Shown here: in pieces, positions 1-7,806 of the stretch
How positions within the stretch are numbered: the stretch's first letter is position 1
How the letters are laid out: every line of letters begins with the position of its first letter
Assembly: GCA_021413735.1 (NCBI GenBank)
Contig: JAIOPV010000085.1
Location: 1 to 35,685, forward strand
Direction of reading: 5' to 3'
Source of the DNA: Planctomycetota bacterium
GTDB taxonomy: Bacteria > Planctomycetota > Planctomycetia > Gemmatales > Gemmataceae
Length of the DNA stretch: 35,685 bases
Position numbers and translations under genes: made by a program
The notes under the pieces: model-generated
Told to the model about the DNA's origin: nothing
The model's input: the letters and a program-made list of their open reading frames with translations, nothing else
Databases searched by the model: none

Positions 1-2
1 AA

Positions 3-28
3 CGCTACGCCGCAATCGGCGAATACCA
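3..28. repeat. Half copy of a dispersed palindromic repeat
   Basis: The stretch CGCTACGCCGCAATCGGCG followed by AATACCA closely matches the right arm of the palindrome at 9352-9408, with one substitution in the central part. It lies at the window edge, so the other arm may simply be outside the window. The remaining bases up to the first gene at 114 show nothing else I can support. Confidence 0.55.
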
Positions 29-113
29 TATCCCGGATGAAATGAATTGTCGCCTCCGTCGTAATTCACGTTAGCAATGCTCGCGAACTGTCGGCTGCCG
101 TGGAGAACGCATC

Positions 114-1466
114 ATGCGACTCAGTCATCTCTCACCGAGCGGTGTGCGCCGATTGGTTGGATTCGGCTTTCTCGGAATCACCGTTGTCGCGGCGTACTGG
201 AGTTTCTTCACGGACGGGTTCCCGATCCTCTGGGGGCCGAGTGCCAGTGCGTCCGAGATCGCGGAAGGCCGCGAACTGTTCGAACACGAATGGACGCCGA
301 ACGATCCGCTCGCGCACGGTGACGGCCTCGGTCCGGTGTTCAACGCTCGGTCGTGTGCCGCGTGTCACTTCCAGGGCGGTCTCGGCGGCGGCGGAGCAAC
401 CGAACACAACGTGCTGAGTTACGAAATCCTGTCTCGCCTCGACGACCCCAGCACGCACGGGGTTGTCCACAACTTCAGCACCGATCCGCAGACGAAGGAA
501 ACGCTTGGCGGTCTCCGCCGACTTCATCCGATCATCAAAAGCCGCACGGTCGTCACCAACACGGGACAGTGCGCGATGTCCAAAACGATCCCCGACTTCG
601 ACCCGGTGCGAACCGAGACGATCCAGACAACCGCCCTGTTCGGGGTCGGCTGGATCGACCTGATTTCGGATCGCGCCATCCTCCGCCATGCTCGCAATCG
701 CGGCATTCGCCAGGCAGCGAGAGAAATGCAACTGGAGTTCGACGACGTTCCCGTCGGTCGCGTTCGGCACGTTCGTGGCGGGGTCGGGAAGTTCGGTTGG
801 AAGGCCCAGTTCGCGACGCTCTCCGAGTTTGTCGCTGCTGCCTGTGCGAACGAACTGGGCCTCGGAACGCCGACCGTCGCACAGGCGAAACCGCTGTCGA
901 TGCCGCAGCATTCGGCATCGGCCCCGGACCTCGACAGAAAGCAGTTCCGCTCGCTCGTAGCGTTCGTGAAGACGTTGCCGAAACCCGTGGAGGCCGAGGC
1001 CGATCAGGCAACGGCTCACGGCAAGAAGCTGTTCGCGACAACCGGGTGTGCTGTGTGCCATGTTCCAGACATGGGCGGCGTGAAGATCGTGTACAGCGAC
1101 TTCCTTCTCTACACCCTGGAAGATCCGCCGCCACCCGGCAGCAGCGGCGACAGATACGACTCGGAACCGCCGCCGGAACTGCTCCTTCCGACGCGGTCGG
1201 AGAATGAGCCGAAGCCTGCGGAGTGGAAGACGCCACCGCTGTGGGGCGTGGCTGATTCCGCACCGTATCTGCACGACGGGTCAGCCCCGACGTTGCACTC
1301 GGCAATCATGAAGCACCAAGGAGATGCGAAGACCGTGACGGAGAAGTTCAAGGCACTCTCGGCGAGCGATCAGGCAGCGTTGCTGAGTTTCCTGGGCACG
1401 CTGAAGGCTCCGCCCGAAGCGTCGCAACTGAGCAACCCGGCGGTCACGCGACTCGCGAGTCGGTAA
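114..1466 (+). CDS. Di-haem oxidoreductase, DUF1111 family
   Basis: A 450-residue membrane-anchored or exported c-type cytochrome. Residues 13-31 are a hydrophobic N-terminal segment. Two haem c attachment motifs are visible: CAACH at 81-85 and CAVCH at 312-316. Near residue 385 comes the phrase APYLHDGSAPTLHSAI, typical of MauG/di-haem peroxidase relatives. The order (N-terminal CxxCH, long middle part, C-terminal cytochrome-c-like part) matches the DUF1111 family, often annotated as thiol oxidoreductase or putative di-haem peroxidase. It probably acts on the periplasmic side in electron transfer; the substrate is unknown. The ATG start has GGAG about 8 bases upstream. The next gene begins about 140 bases downstream and has no evident link to it. 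Confidence 0.9.
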   Translation: MRLSHLSPSGVRRLVGFGFLGITVVAAYWSFFTDGFPILWGPSASASEIAEGRELFEHEWTPNDPLAHGDGLGPVFNARSCAACHFQGGLGGGGATEHNVLSYEILSRLDDPSTHGVVHNFSTDPQTKETLGGLRRLHPIIKSRTVVTNTGQCAMSKTIPDFDPVRTETIQTTALFGVGWIDLISDRAILRHARNRGIRQAAREMQLEFDDVPVGRVRHVRGGVGKFGWKAQFATLSEFVAAACANELGLGTPTVAQAKPLSMPQHSASAPDLDRKQFRSLVAFVKTLPKPVEAEADQATAHGKKLFATTGCAVCHVPDMGGVKIVYSDFLLYTLEDPPPPGSSGDRYDSEPPPELLLPTRSENEPKPAEWKTPPLWGVADSAPYLHDGSAPTLHSAIMKHQGDAKTVTEKFKALSASDQAALLSFLGTLKAPPEASQLSNPAVTRLASR

Positions 1467-1607
1467 CAGCGTTCTACTGGGGTTCGCCAAAACCAAAGCC
1501 ACCGGGAACTTTCCCCATCGCGCTCGCGTCTCAAAGTGCGATTGGTAAACATCTCAGCGGTTGGCGTTCATCAGGGAAACATCAATTCTCAAGGTGAAGG
1601 AGACATC

Positions 1608-1946
1608 ATGGATCTTCTGTGGCTGTTCCGGACGACCGGCCCAATCTTCGCAGCTCTCATACTGCTCACGGGATTGATCTCGCTCATTCTGTGTGTGCGT
1701 GCAACCATGCGGTCATCGAGCCCTCGCCGTCGGCGTATCGCCGCAATCGGTTCGAGCCTTCCCGTGCTGGTGGGAGTGGCAGCAATTCCCGTCGGCTTGA
1801 TCGTGTGTCTCGCAAACAACGTCGAGGTTCAATGGTGGGCGTTGGGTCGGGCGTTCCTCGCGGGTGTGGTGGTCGCCATCATTCCGTTGGTTTGGTCGCT
1901 GACGTTGCTGCGAAAGCAGCAAGTCGTGGCCAACGGCGGAACTTGA
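1608..1946 (+). CDS. Small integral membrane protein, unknown
   Basis: A 112-residue protein with three predicted membrane segments, roughly residues 8-29 (IFAALILLTGLISLILC), 42-67 (around LPVLVGVAAIPVGLIVCLA) and 78-100 (AFLAGVVVAIIPLVWSL). The ATG at 1608 is chosen over an upstream in-frame start at 1536 because GAAGGAGA lies just before it and the hydrophobic protein begins there. I do not recognise a family. It sits between two exported proteins on the same strand with independent-looking spacing, and nothing ties its role to them. Confidence 0.75.
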   Translation: MDLLWLFRTTGPIFAALILLTGLISLILCVRATMRSSSPRRRRIAAIGSSLPVLVGVAAIPVGLIVCLANNVEVQWWALGRAFLAGVVVAIIPLVWSLTLLRKQQVVANGGT

Positions 1947-2032
1947 CTCTTGCCGACTGATATCTGAACAGTTGCGGTTGCGACCCTCGGTGGCTACTTT
2001 GAGGACGTCATTTCGTCTTCAGGAGGCCACCG

Positions 2033-3679
2033 ATGAGAATGGGATTGTTTGCAGTTGCGGCGCTGCTAATCGCGCCGCTGAGTACATTCGCAGCCGATCC
2101 ACCGATCGTGTTCCAGACGCAGTCACCGGGCAAAATCCTCAGTGATGTGCGTTCCATCGCCAAGATGATCGCCGGCGAAAAGGCTGCCGGTGCGATCAAC
2201 GACGCGCTGAAAGAGAAACTCGGAGACAAGGGCTTCGATGGATTGGCCATCGACAAACCCATCCTCGGCTACGCGATTCTCGCTGGAAAACTCGAGGACA
2301 GCGTTCTCGTGATCGCCGTCCCGGTGACTGGCGAGAAAGAATTCCTCGCGTTGATCGAGCGTATCGGCGGCGAAAAGCCGAAAGCCGACGCAAACGGCCT
2401 CTACGAATTCCCCACGAAGGATGAGGGCGTCAAGGCTCTGATGCGATTCGATACGCAACACGCCTATATTGCCATCGGCAAAGATCCCACTTCCGCGCTC
2501 AATCCGAAAAATCTCGTCGCACCAACGAAGCTGTACGATCCTTCCGAGAAGGCGCTCGCTTCCGTGAAGGTGTACTTCGATCGTCTGCCGAAAGAAATCC
2601 GCGATCAACTCGGCGCGGGGCTGAAGGAACTCAAGACCAAACTCGACGAACTTCGCCTGCCGCCAGAGGCGAGCGAGTCGGCCCGCAAAGCAGTCGATGA
2701 ACTCATCAAGCTCGGGAGCCGCTACTCCGATATGTTGCAGGATGCGGAATCCGCCGGAGCCAGATTGATTCTCGACGCCAACACCGGCGAAGCGGCCGTG
2801 GAAGTCGGGCTGACCGGCAAACCCGGCTCGGCGTTGGCGAAAGTGATCGCGGAGCGCAAGCCAAGCACGAACAAGTTTGCGGGCTTGGTGACTCCGGATA
2901 CCGTCGTTGGCTTGAAACTCCAGCTTCCGCTGTTCGCGAAGGAAATTCAGAACGCCGCGGTGATCGGGTTGGAAGCCGGGCAGAAGCAACTCAACGAGAT
3001 GGCACCGCCCGCGTTCAAGGGACTGATCGACGAGACGTTCAAGGGACTCGTTCGCACCGTGAACGATGGCGAATTCGATGTCGCCTTGTCGCTTCGCGGC
3101 CCGGACAAGAACGGCTTGTACACCGTCGTCGGGGCGGTTGCGTTTGAAGATCCGTCGGGTGTCGAGAAAGAGTTGCGGGTTCTGTACAAGAATGAACTCG
3201 ATCCGAAGTTCAAGGCGTTCTTCAATCTGGATATCGCACAAGTCGGGAAGACGAACATTCACCAGGCCAAAATTGGCCCACTCCTCCCGCCAGAAATTCA
3301 AAAGGTGTTCGGCGACGAGGCATCGTTCACGTTCGCGTTCGCACCGAAGGGCATCTTCGTGGCGTTCGGCCCTGACGCGGTGAACGTCCTGAAAACCGCG
3401 CTCGAAGTGAAGAAGGCTCCCTCGCCGGCATTCGAGATCTCGCTCAATCCGAGCCGACTCGCGAAGTTGATCGCGGCGGCTGGCAAGGAAGTTCCCGCAG
3501 GCTTCGGCAGCCAGGACAAGTTGATTCCGGTTGTGGTGCTGACTCTCGATGGCGGCAAGGAACTGCGTCTGCGGCTCGGCACGAACCTGAAGTGGCTCGA
3601 AGGATTGGGGACGTCATTGCTCGACGCTGGGGTTGGTGGTGACGCGAAGCCGCCTGCCAGCGTGAAGGTCAAGGATTGA
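2033..3679 (+). CDS. Large secreted protein, unknown function
   Basis: A 548-residue protein with a clear signal peptide: MRM, a hydrophobic core (LFAVAALLIAPLSTFA) and a likely cleavage near residue 20-21 before ADPP. A perfect AGGAGG (2021-2026) sits seven bases before the ATG, which fixes the start. The mature protein is mixed alpha/beta in appearance with many Lys/Glu/Leu segments, for example a helical stretch near 185-225, and no Cys-based motif, catalytic motif or membrane anchor that I can identify. It resembles the large exported proteins of unknown function common in Planctomycetes. Transcription probably ends at or after the hairpin at 3701-3722. Confidence 0.85.
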   Translation: MRMGLFAVAALLIAPLSTFAADPPIVFQTQSPGKILSDVRSIAKMIAGEKAAGAINDALKEKLGDKGFDGLAIDKPILGYAILAGKLEDSVLVIAVPVTGEKEFLALIERIGGEKPKADANGLYEFPTKDEGVKALMRFDTQHAYIAIGKDPTSALNPKNLVAPTKLYDPSEKALASVKVYFDRLPKEIRDQLGAGLKELKTKLDELRLPPEASESARKAVDELIKLGSRYSDMLQDAESAGARLILDANTGEAAVEVGLTGKPGSALAKVIAERKPSTNKFAGLVTPDTVVGLKLQLPLFAKEIQNAAVIGLEAGQKQLNEMAPPAFKGLIDETFKGLVRTVNDGEFDVALSLRGPDKNGLYTVVGAVAFEDPSGVEKELRVLYKNELDPKFKAFFNLDIAQVGKTNIHQAKIGPLLPPEIQKVFGDEASFTFAFAPKGIFVAFGPDAVNVLKTALEVKKAPSPAFEISLNPSRLAKLIAAAGKEVPAGFGSQDKLIPVVVLTLDGGKELRLRLGTNLKWLEGLGTSLLDAGVGGDAKPPASVKVKD

Positions 3680-3700
3680 TGTGGAATGGTAGTTGGCGAG

Positions 3701-3722
3701 CCACGGGGTTTGATCCCCGTGG
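3701..3722. terminator. CCACGGGG hairpin, dispersed repeat and possible terminator
   Basis: CCACGGGG and CCCCGTGG pair perfectly around a six-base loop, 22 bases after the stop of the preceding gene. GCGAG in front of it, and the stem itself, recur twice at 30719-30783, so this is a member of a repeat family as well as a possible terminator. There is no long T run after it here (TCTTGTCT). Confidence 0.6.
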
Positions 3723-3797
3723 TCTTGTCTTCCCCTCAACCCATTTTGCTGAATGAGCGACCGGTTCCTCACTTTCAGCGGTCGCGGCTCTGGCTCG

Positions 3798-3806
3798 TGA
3801 TATACT
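3798..3806 (+). promoter_or_regulatory. Candidate extended -10 promoter for the DUF3467 gene
   Basis: TGATATACT fits an extended -10 element (TG, one base, TATACT). No good -35 hexamer is seen at the usual distance, which is acceptable for extended -10 promoters. A start near 3813 would give a leader of about 150 bases containing two hairpins. This is a motif match only. Confidence 0.4.
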
Positions 3807-3811
3807 GTCGT

Positions 3812-3881
3812 GATTGCTCTCCGCGTGAGGGCAATCTCGATAATCGAAGGATGCCACCCGGCAAGGCGTCGGAGCATCCTT
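3812..3881 (+). promoter_or_regulatory. Leader with two successive hairpins
   Basis: Two inverted repeats follow one another in the 5' leader of the DUF3467 gene. GATTGC (3812-3817) pairs with GCAATC (3831-3836), and AAGGATGC (3847-3854) pairs with GCATCCTT (3874-3881). The second could be a regulatory structure or a weak attenuator. I do not recognise a known riboswitch class. Confidence 0.4.
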
Positions 3882-3964
3882 CAGCAGTCCTGTCGAAGAC
3901 ACGGTCGGATTGACCCCGCCCGGTTTATTGTCTTCCGACACCATACCCCAACAGGAGCTTTCCG

Positions 3965-4300
3965 GTGTCTGACCAAGCCAATCCGCAAGCCCAGCAGGCC
4001 GCCCAGCAGATCCAGGTTCCGATCGACGCGACGGAAATGGAGAACGTCTACGCGAACTACTTCCGCGTGACGCCGACGCTGGACGAGGTTCTGCTCGATC
4101 TTGGGATGCACGCACAATTAATGGGCCCGACCGGTCCGGAGCCGGTTCATCTGTCGCACCGCCTCATCATGAATTTCGTGACGGCGAAGAAGCTGGCCGA
4201 AGTGCTGCGGTTGGTTGTGAGTCGCCACGAACAGGCGTTCGGCGTGGTCGAAGTCGACCCGAATCGCCGTCTGCGAACGAACCAACAGCGCCCGGCGTAG
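3965..4300 (+). CDS. DUF3467 family protein
   Basis: A 111-residue soluble protein. After a Gln/Ala-rich N-terminus (residues 1-20) it carries the DUF3467 signature: YANYFRV, then a segment ending in D-L-G-M, a short loop, and a C-terminal part with HRLIMNF followed by a helix KLAEVLRLVVSRHEQ. This family is small and widespread in bacteria and its function is not established. The GTG start at 3965 is supported by AGGAG at 3953-3957. It is preceded by a candidate extended -10 promoter and a leader with two hairpins, which suggests its own regulation. It appears monocistronic. Confidence 0.88.
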   Translation: MSDQANPQAQQAAQQIQVPIDATEMENVYANYFRVTPTLDEVLLDLGMHAQLMGPTGPEPVHLSHRLIMNFVTAKKLAEVLRLVVSRHEQAFGVVEVDPNRRLRTNQQRPA

Positions 4301-4435
4301 TCCGAGAGGCCTTGGGTCCTGACATGGCGTAAATGCTCACTCAGATGATCCTGGGTGAGCATGGCTATAACGCAATGTTCGCTCCCAACGTGGACGCATT
4401 CCAATTCCCTTCTGTCGTGAAGCGGGCTGATTTCG

Positions 4436-4921
4436 ATGCCTACTGTGAATCAGGCACTCCGACACATCTTTGCGGAGCATGGAGTTCCGTTGGTGGAAGA
4501 AGGTGAATGGCTAACCACCAATGGCGGTTACCCGGCTTGCTGTGGAACGGTGACGGATCCAATCGAAGGCAACTCGGGGTGCAGAGTCCGCCTCGACATC
4601 GAGTTGGCTCTCGACGAACACCAGACAATTGTTGAATCCTTCGGCGATGTCGGAGAAACGCCAGAAGAAGCTGTGCGAAATTCTCTTTTCAACTTCTGCC
4701 AAAGTTCATTGCATGTGGTGCTCAGTGATTGCTGGCAGGTACACGATGAGGAGCAGGTTCTCAGAGAAGTGTGGACGATCAATAATCGCTCCTGGCAAAT
4801 GACCATTGGGAACTTCATTCGAAAAGCTGAGCATGGTGCCGACATCCCCATCCCCAATGAGATTTTCACAACGATCGAGAAGGCAAATTGGAGTTGTTCT
4901 ACAGTTGCCGCCTTTTCCTGA
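4436..4921 (+). CDS. DUF6348-like protein, 3' end possibly frameshifted
   Basis: A 161-residue soluble protein. From memory it resembles DUF6348: an N-terminal HGVP segment followed by W, a beta-rich core with RLDIELAL, then VESFGDVG, an EEAVRNSLFNF helix and SLHVVLSD, and later W-Q-M-T-I-G-N. Function in that family is unknown. The reading frame ends abruptly at NWSCSTVAAFS. In the +2 frame the same DNA reads LELFYSCRLFLMMRP, which looks more like the end of such a protein, so a frameshift or internal deletion is possible. The ATG at 4436 lacks a strong ribosome binding site. There is no operon partner. The family call is tentative. Confidence 0.7.
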   Translation: MPTVNQALRHIFAEHGVPLVEEGEWLTTNGGYPACCGTVTDPIEGNSGCRVRLDIELALDEHQTIVESFGDVGETPEEAVRNSLFNFCQSSLHVVLSDCWQVHDEEQVLREVWTINNRSWQMTIGNFIRKAEHGADIPIPNEIFTTIEKANWSCSTVAAFS

Positions 4922-5099
4922 TGATGCGACCTCTTCCACGATCCTCAAAACGACGTGGCAAAGAGCGAAGACTTAATCAACCTGACTCGTAACGGATTTC
5001 CTCGTTCCAGGCTGCGAGAATCTTCTGCAACATCCGTCTTAGGTTCGCTCTTTCCTCGGACCCCCAAAACTGGCTACAATCATCTCACTACCGGCGACT

Positions 5100-5199
5100 C
5101 GACCTCCGCCACCTGTCCAGTTCCGCGTCCCGCTTGTTCGTTTGGCTTGTTCGTCTGTCTCCTGGCTGCCCACTCAACGGCAGCCCCCCGGTTAAGTAG
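5100..5199 (+). promoter_or_regulatory. C/T-rich leader upstream of rho
   Basis: The 100 bases before the rho coding region are rich in C and T and poor in A and in stable structure, except for a hairpin GGCTGCC (5164-5170) / GGCAGCC (5179-5185). A TACAAT (5075-5080) could be the -10 of the promoter. Long C-rich leaders on rho genes are known to allow Rho to terminate its own message in enterobacteria, so autogenous control is plausible here. That is inference. Confidence 0.35.
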
Positions 5200-6465
5200 A
5201 TGAGAAACCAGCAGGCCGCGTTCTCATCCAATGGGATTTCCTGCATGTCCGACCCGCGCACCACGGCGCAAGGGGTGCTCGAAATGCATCCCAAAGGTTA
5301 CGGGTTCCTCCGCAACCCTGCACGCCACTACGCCCCGACGCAGGCCGATGCCTATGTCTCCGGGCCACTCGTCGATCGTTTCCACCTCGCCGAGGGGTTG
5401 CACCTTTCCGGGCAACTCGAACCCCCACGAAGAGGAGCAACCGGTCCTCGGCTCGCCGGAATCGACCTGATCGAAGGGAAGGACGCGAAGTTGTACCGTC
5501 GCCGGCAATGGGACGAACTCACCGCCACCGATCCGACCAAATGGATCAAACTCGAAACCGGTCCCGAACCGCTGACGACCCGCGTAATGGATATGTTCAC
5601 GCCCATTGGTATGGGCCAACGCGGGTTGATCGTCGCGCCGCCTCGCACTGGTAAGACCGTTCTGCTTCAACAAATCGCACAAGCCGTCATCAAGAACCAC
5701 CCGGCGATGCACCTGATGGTTTTGCTCGTCGATGAACGGCCGGAAGAAGTCACCGACATTCGGCGAACGCTGCTCGGACCCCCAAAACCCGCGAGCGTTA
5801 CCCCTCCAACCGGCGTCGCTCCGGGCGAACCAGCCCCGCCGCCGGTGCCTGTGGTGCCAGCGGGCCCGCCCCCGTGCGAAGTGATCGCGTCGAGTTCCGA
5901 CCGCGACACCGCAAGCCACATTCGCCTCGCGGGGTTGGTGGTCGAACGTGCGAAACGCCTCACCGAGATGGGCCGCGATACATTCGTGTTGCTCGACAGC
6001 CTGACCCGCTTGGCCCGAGCGCACAACAAGACCGCCGGCAGCGGTCGAACAATGTCCGGCGGCGTGGACTCGAAGGCTCTGGAAGTGCCGAAGCGGTTGT
6101 TCGGCTCAGCTCGTGCGTTCGAGGAGGGCGGTTCGCTGACGATCCTCGGCACGGCGTTGATCGAGACCGGTAGCCGAATGGACGACGTGATTTTCCAGGA
6201 GTTCAAGGGCACGGGCAACATGGAGTTAGTGCTGAACCGGGCTTTGGCTGAACGTCGGATTTACCCGGCGATTGATCTGGGGGCGTCGGGCACGCGGAAA
6301 GAGGAACGCCTGTTGCCGCCGGAGATGTTGGAGCAGATCACGCTCGTTCGCCGCAGTCTGATGCAGATGAAGCCGGTCGAAGCGATGGAGGGAATGGTGA
6401 AGCAACTCGCCAAGACGAAGTCGAACGCCGAGTTCCTGATGACCGTGAGCAAGTTCGTGCGGTGA
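5200..6465 (+). CDS. rho: Transcription termination factor Rho
   Basis: A 421-residue hexameric RNA-dependent ATPase that terminates transcription. The cold-shock-like RNA-binding domain spans about residues 24-92 (GVLEMHPKGYGFLR, DAYVSG). The ATPase core follows: P-loop APPRTGKT 146-153, DERPEEVTD 178-186, LLDSLTRLARAHN 264-276, R-loop region GSGRTMSGGVD 280-290, GSLTILGTALI, FKGTGNMEL, and GTRKEE 364-369. The N-terminal helix bundle of E. coli Rho is shortened. Residues about 190-225 form an insertion with 15 prolines in 36 residues placed just before the Q-loop (CEVIASSSDRD). An in-frame ATG at 5245 (residue 16) is an equally good start, since the first 15 residues look unlike Rho. The gene stands alone and converges on the export gene. 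Confidence 0.96.
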   Translation: MRNQQAAFSSNGISCMSDPRTTAQGVLEMHPKGYGFLRNPARHYAPTQADAYVSGPLVDRFHLAEGLHLSGQLEPPRRGATGPRLAGIDLIEGKDAKLYRRRQWDELTATDPTKWIKLETGPEPLTTRVMDMFTPIGMGQRGLIVAPPRTGKTVLLQQIAQAVIKNHPAMHLMVLLVDERPEEVTDIRRTLLGPPKPASVTPPTGVAPGEPAPPPVPVVPAGPPPCEVIASSSDRDTASHIRLAGLVVERAKRLTEMGRDTFVLLDSLTRLARAHNKTAGSGRTMSGGVDSKALEVPKRLFGSARAFEEGGSLTILGTALIETGSRMDDVIFQEFKGTGNMELVLNRALAERRIYPAIDLGASGTRKEERLLPPEMLEQITLVRRSLMQMKPVEAMEGMVKQLAKTKSNAEFLMTVSKFVR

Positions 6466-6477
6466 ATTCGGAGCCAG

Positions 6478-6513
6478 TGTAGCGGTCGCCCCAGCGGGGC
6501 GACCGCCGCTACA
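6478..6513. terminator. Hairpin between convergent genes, CCCCAGCGGGG core
   Basis: TGTAGCGGTCGCCCC and its near-complement GGGGCGACCGCCGCTACA form a strong stem around AGC. It lies 12 bases past the rho stop and before the stop of the convergent export gene at 6529, so it can serve both. The CCCCAGCGGGG core is shared with the palindrome at 14853-14915. No T run follows. Confidence 0.6.
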
Positions 6514-6528
6514 CCCCATGTTCACACG

Positions 6529-7806
6529 TTACGGGTTGCTGCTCACGCCGGTCGAGTTGAACCGGTCGCCGGTCACGACACGCACCGTTGTTCCAAGACG
6601 GAACGTCTGCGTGAAGTAACGGGTCAGAGCCTCTCCAGGGCGTTCCTGCAAGACCACAGTATCGCCAGGCTGGATGATGATGTTCTCACGCAAATCGCGG
6701 AACGCCACGTTCAAGTCCACCCGAATTGGGATCTGTTGGCCGTTCGGCAGACGGCGAATGACCGTCACCAAACTCGGATTCGGGTTGCCCACGCCAACGT
6801 TCACGGAAGTCGCCGTGAACTGGTTCTGGTTGAATCCACCGTTGATGAGCGGTCCACGAACCGCTGCGATTGCCTCGATCACTCGAAGGTCGCGATCCCG
6901 TGGCACCGGGATGATTGACGCCGGAAGCAGACCCGCCGTGTAGAAGACTTCCGTATCGCGAGCCTCGATGTTCACGGTGTCGCCATCTTCGAGCGTGATG
7001 TCGGCTTCCGTGAACGTCAGAGGTTGATCCGGTCGCGCTCGCGTTGGCACACGCACAAACCCTTTCAGCGGATCGGCCGGGTCGTACTTCCCGCGTCGAA
7101 TCACGATTTCGTGCTTCGCATCGAACCCAGGCGGCCCACCGGTCTGCGTCAGAGCCTGGAGCAAGTCGTTCCGCCCCGGCTCCATGAGCAGGGAGTACGC
7201 CGCCCCCTTCCTGCCGCCGCCGAAAGAGACCGTCGAGGCGTAGTTGCCAGCGGAAACGAGCGGGGCGTTCCCATTGTCTTCACGAACAACCAACACCCGG
7301 TAACGCCGTGGTTGAAGCAGATCGACCAGCACACGTTCCTTGCCCTTCACGACTATCTGCTTCTTGTTTACCATCTGATCGACGATCAGGTTCCGTGCTT
7401 CGATCAAGGTTTTGCCCTTCACGTTGATCGGGTCGAGCAGCGGGAGCAAGATGGTTCCGTCGTCCTGCACCGGAACCGGAACGCCCTGCACGGCGGGCTT
7501 CAACGCGTTCGGATTCTGGGAGAATTGAATCGGAACCGGTTGGTTCTCCTTCGTCAGAATCTCGTCCGCCAAGACCCCGAGAACATCGCCCTTGTCGAGC
7601 TTGTAATCGCCCGGATCGTTGATTCGGAGCAGGTTCAGCGGAACATCCTTGAGTTCGGACTTCGGCTCGGCGAATACCTGATCCGGCAGCCGACGGACTG
7701 GGATGCCTTCGGAAACCGGGTTGGTGAAGGCGGCGCACCCCCCTGCTCCGCACGCGGCGAAGACGAGGGTGAGAACGCGGCTCAGCAAGGTTCTGATCAT
7801 GGTCAC
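6529..7806 (-). CDS. Polysaccharide export lipoprotein, Wza/SLBB type
   Basis: A 425-residue outer-membrane or periplasmic lipoprotein. The N-terminus has a signal ending in a lipobox AGGC at residues 21-24. The polysaccharide export domain begins near residue 62 (PGDYKLDKGDVLGV), followed by SLBB-like segments containing VSAGNYAST, FTEADITLEDGDTVNIEA and RENIIIQPGDTVVLQERP. Proteins of this type form the outer channel through which exopolysaccharide leaves. The start is GTG at 7806, overlapping the stop of the upstream gene as GTGA; the ATG at 7800 two codons later is an alternative. No co-polymerase, flippase or glycosyltransferase lies nearby, so the polymer it would export cannot be told. 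It forms a two-gene unit with the proline-rich lipoprotein. Confidence 0.9.
   Translation of the reverse strand: MTMIRTLLSRVLTLVFAACGAGGCAAFTNPVSEGIPVRRLPDQVFAEPKSELKDVPLNLLRINDPGDYKLDKGDVLGVLADEILTKENQPVPIQFSQNPNALKPAVQGVPVPVQDDGTILLPLLDPINVKGKTLIEARNLIVDQMVNKKQIVVKGKERVLVDLLQPRRYRVLVVREDNGNAPLVSAGNYASTVSFGGGRKGAAYSLLMEPGRNDLLQALTQTGGPPGFDAKHEIVIRRGKYDPADPLKGFVRVPTRARPDQPLTFTEADITLEDGDTVNIEARDTEVFYTAGLLPASIIPVPRDRDLRVIEAIAAVRGPLINGGFNQNQFTATSVNVGVGNPNPSLVTVIRRLPNGQQIPIRVDLNVAFRDLRENIIIQPGDTVVLQERPGEALTRYFTQTFRLGTTVRVVTGDRFNSTGVSSNP

Noticed and set aside
132-1274. Long minus-strand open frame opposite the di-haem gene
   Set aside because: Arg-rich composition typical of the antisense of a GC-rich gene. 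No recognisable motif.
2123-3301. Long minus-strand open frame opposite the large secreted protein
   Set aside because: Antisense shadow. The plus-strand gene has a signal peptide and AGGAGG.
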